Source: an uncultured Planctomycetaceae bacterium
GTDB lineage: Bacteria; Planctomycetota; Planctomycetia; Pirellulales; UBA1268
Length of the DNA: 35,053 nt
Reading direction: 5' to 3'
Assembly: GCA_903877395.1 (NCBI GenBank)
Contig: CAIRDU010000170.1
Span: 1-35,053, forward strand
Shown: positions 34,297-35,053 of the stretch, in pieces
Numbering within the stretch: the stretch's first letter is position 1
How the letters are laid out: each line of letters starts with the position of its first letter
Notes under the pieces: generated by a model
Database searches by the model: none
What the model was told of the DNA's origin: nothing
What the model saw: the letters and a program-made list of their open reading frames with translations, nothing else
Translations under genes and position numbers: made by a program

Positions 34297-35053
34297 GCAA
34301 GCATCGTACCCGCTGGCCAGCCTGTGCGCGGTTTGATTTGAATGGCGGCACCGACTTTCTTTGTGCGATCCGGTGGCTGTGGGTTTGGCTGCTGCTTGGG
34401 AATAGGTTCGGGAACTCCGCGCAGGATAGCACACCTGCGTTTGGCCCTGCTAAACCAGTCGTTCGCCGACACGATCAGAGCTTCGCGTGCCGCCGGCTTG
34501 TCTGCGTGGCTGGCCAGGTGAAAATGGGCTTGTCCGAGCAGAAGAGCCAGCGGGGCGCTCCCGGAGTTCCACCGGGCCATTGCGGTACCGGTTCGAATGG
34601 CTGAGCCGAGCGCATCTGCGGCAGCCTGCCGGTCTGTTTTTTTCGTTGCCAAGCGATCTGTCACGATCGCTTGACGCAATTGCAACTGTGTGGTGTCTGA
34701 TATCGCGTCTCGCCCGAGAAATAAGAGCGAGAGCACGCAGGCCGCCACGAGACCCATTCGCGGCACATACTCCGGAATCTGAATCCAAGAGAAAGCATTG
34801 TTGCCGTTGTTCCTACTGAGGTTGGTTCGGCTAGGCACGCTCGAAGCCGACAGCCCCACCACCACGCACGCCAAAAACGCGTTTGCCGGTAGGTGGAGGT
34901 TCCAGTCAAAGGCGGAGTGGGTTGCGATCCCGGCCACGGCCGCCCACGGTCCGGCATTAAGTGTGCGATAGGCGCCTTTGGCTTCGCGGTAAAAGCGTAC
35001 GCCCCGCATCCACAGTCGGGTTGCGAGTAAGACGGCGATCGCCGTTCCAACAA
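34272..35053 (-). CDS. Probable O-antigen ligase/polymerase family protein, C-terminal part
   Basis: Only the last 260 or so residues are in the window; the frame stays open to the right edge (reading AVLLATRLWMRGV before the first internal Met). GIATHSAFDWNLHLPANAFLACVVVGL resembles the H-x-x-x-D-x-N-L-x-x-P segment near the end of Wzy/WaaL-type O-antigen ligases and polymerases. Another membrane segment follows (MGLVAACVLSLLFLG), then a helical soluble tail of about 140 residues that may be TPR-like, ending in a Pro/Gln-rich stretch. It would join or polymerise glycan at the periplasmic face. The enzyme class is inferred from this C-terminal region only. Confidence 0.65.
   Translation of the reverse strand, partial: VGTAIAVLLATRLWMRGVRFYREAKGAYRTLNAGPWAAVAGIATHSAFDWNLHLPANAFLACVVVGLSASSVPSRTNLSRNNGNNAFSWIQIPEYVPRMGLVAACVLSLLFLGRDAISDTTQLQLRQAIVTDRLATKKTDRQAAADALGSAIRTGTAMARWNSGSAPLALLLGQAHFHLASHADKPAAREALIVSANDWFSRAKRRCAILRGVPEPIPKQQPNPQPPDRTKKVGAAIQIKPRTGWPAGTMLACVLPELS

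Noticed and set aside
34585-34620. GGTTCGAAT resembling a tRNA T-loop
   Set aside because: There is no acceptor stem, anticodon arm or CCA around it, and it lies within a coding sequence.

Overview
The window looks like a GC-rich (roughly 58-60% by eye) chromosomal segment of a planctomycete, most likely a Pirellula-like lineage. This is inferred from the gene repertoire, not from a marker gene: repeated Gfo/Idh/MocA oxidoreductases, a PmoA-type (DUF6807) secreted protein, a DUF1844 protein beside pyrG, a secreted SYLF protein, and a half-size ABC exporter with a long extracytoplasmic loop. Genes lie on both strands in short transcription units. I see no rRNA, tRNA, CRISPR array or intact insertion sequence.

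Left part (1-9111). A degraded remnant at the left edge is followed by a three-gene + strand unit: oxidoreductase, sugar-phosphate isomerase-like TIM barrel and MFS carrier. It looks like a small uptake-and-oxidation module for a polyol or sugar. Next come a YpfJ-type zinc metallopeptidase, a two-domain NmrA/DUF2867 protein, a convergent zinc CDF exporter, and a marC-oxidoreductase pair 6 nt apart.

Middle (9147-22330). A MATE exporter is followed by cysH-rrf2 (reductive sulfate assimilation plus a probable regulator). Opposite cysH is rhaB, whose 3' end overlaps a convergent zinc-ribbon membrane protein gene by 70 bp. An ABC exporter follows. Then comes a - strand housekeeping run pyrG, DUF1844, DUF6807, folD, in which the DUF1844 stop and DUF6807 start overlap as ATGA. 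A DAHP synthase gene is divergent from pyrG and is followed by a secreted SYLF protein.

Right part (22380-35053). This is a surface-glycan region. It encodes a methyltransferase with a regulatory domain, a GT10 fucosyltransferase overlapping a Tat-exported phosphoesterase gene by 4 nt, an aberrant Nramp relative, a sugar-nucleotide epimerase, a GT4 glycosyltransferase, a glutamine-dependent asparagine synthase, a histidine-motif membrane hydroxylase, an esterase-like phytase-family protein, and the C-terminal part of a probable O-antigen ligase/polymerase cut by the right edge.

The most striking observation is a relic of a second asparagine synthase gene fused to the 3' end of asnB. About 55 bp of the asnB start reappear at 84% identity with mostly synonymous differences, followed by in-frame deletions, and the relic supplies the stop codon of the intact copy. 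I did not find a clearly new multi-gene system. The best candidates for unusual biology are the glycan locus, the Nramp relative lacking its metal-binding motifs, and the cysH leader dyad.
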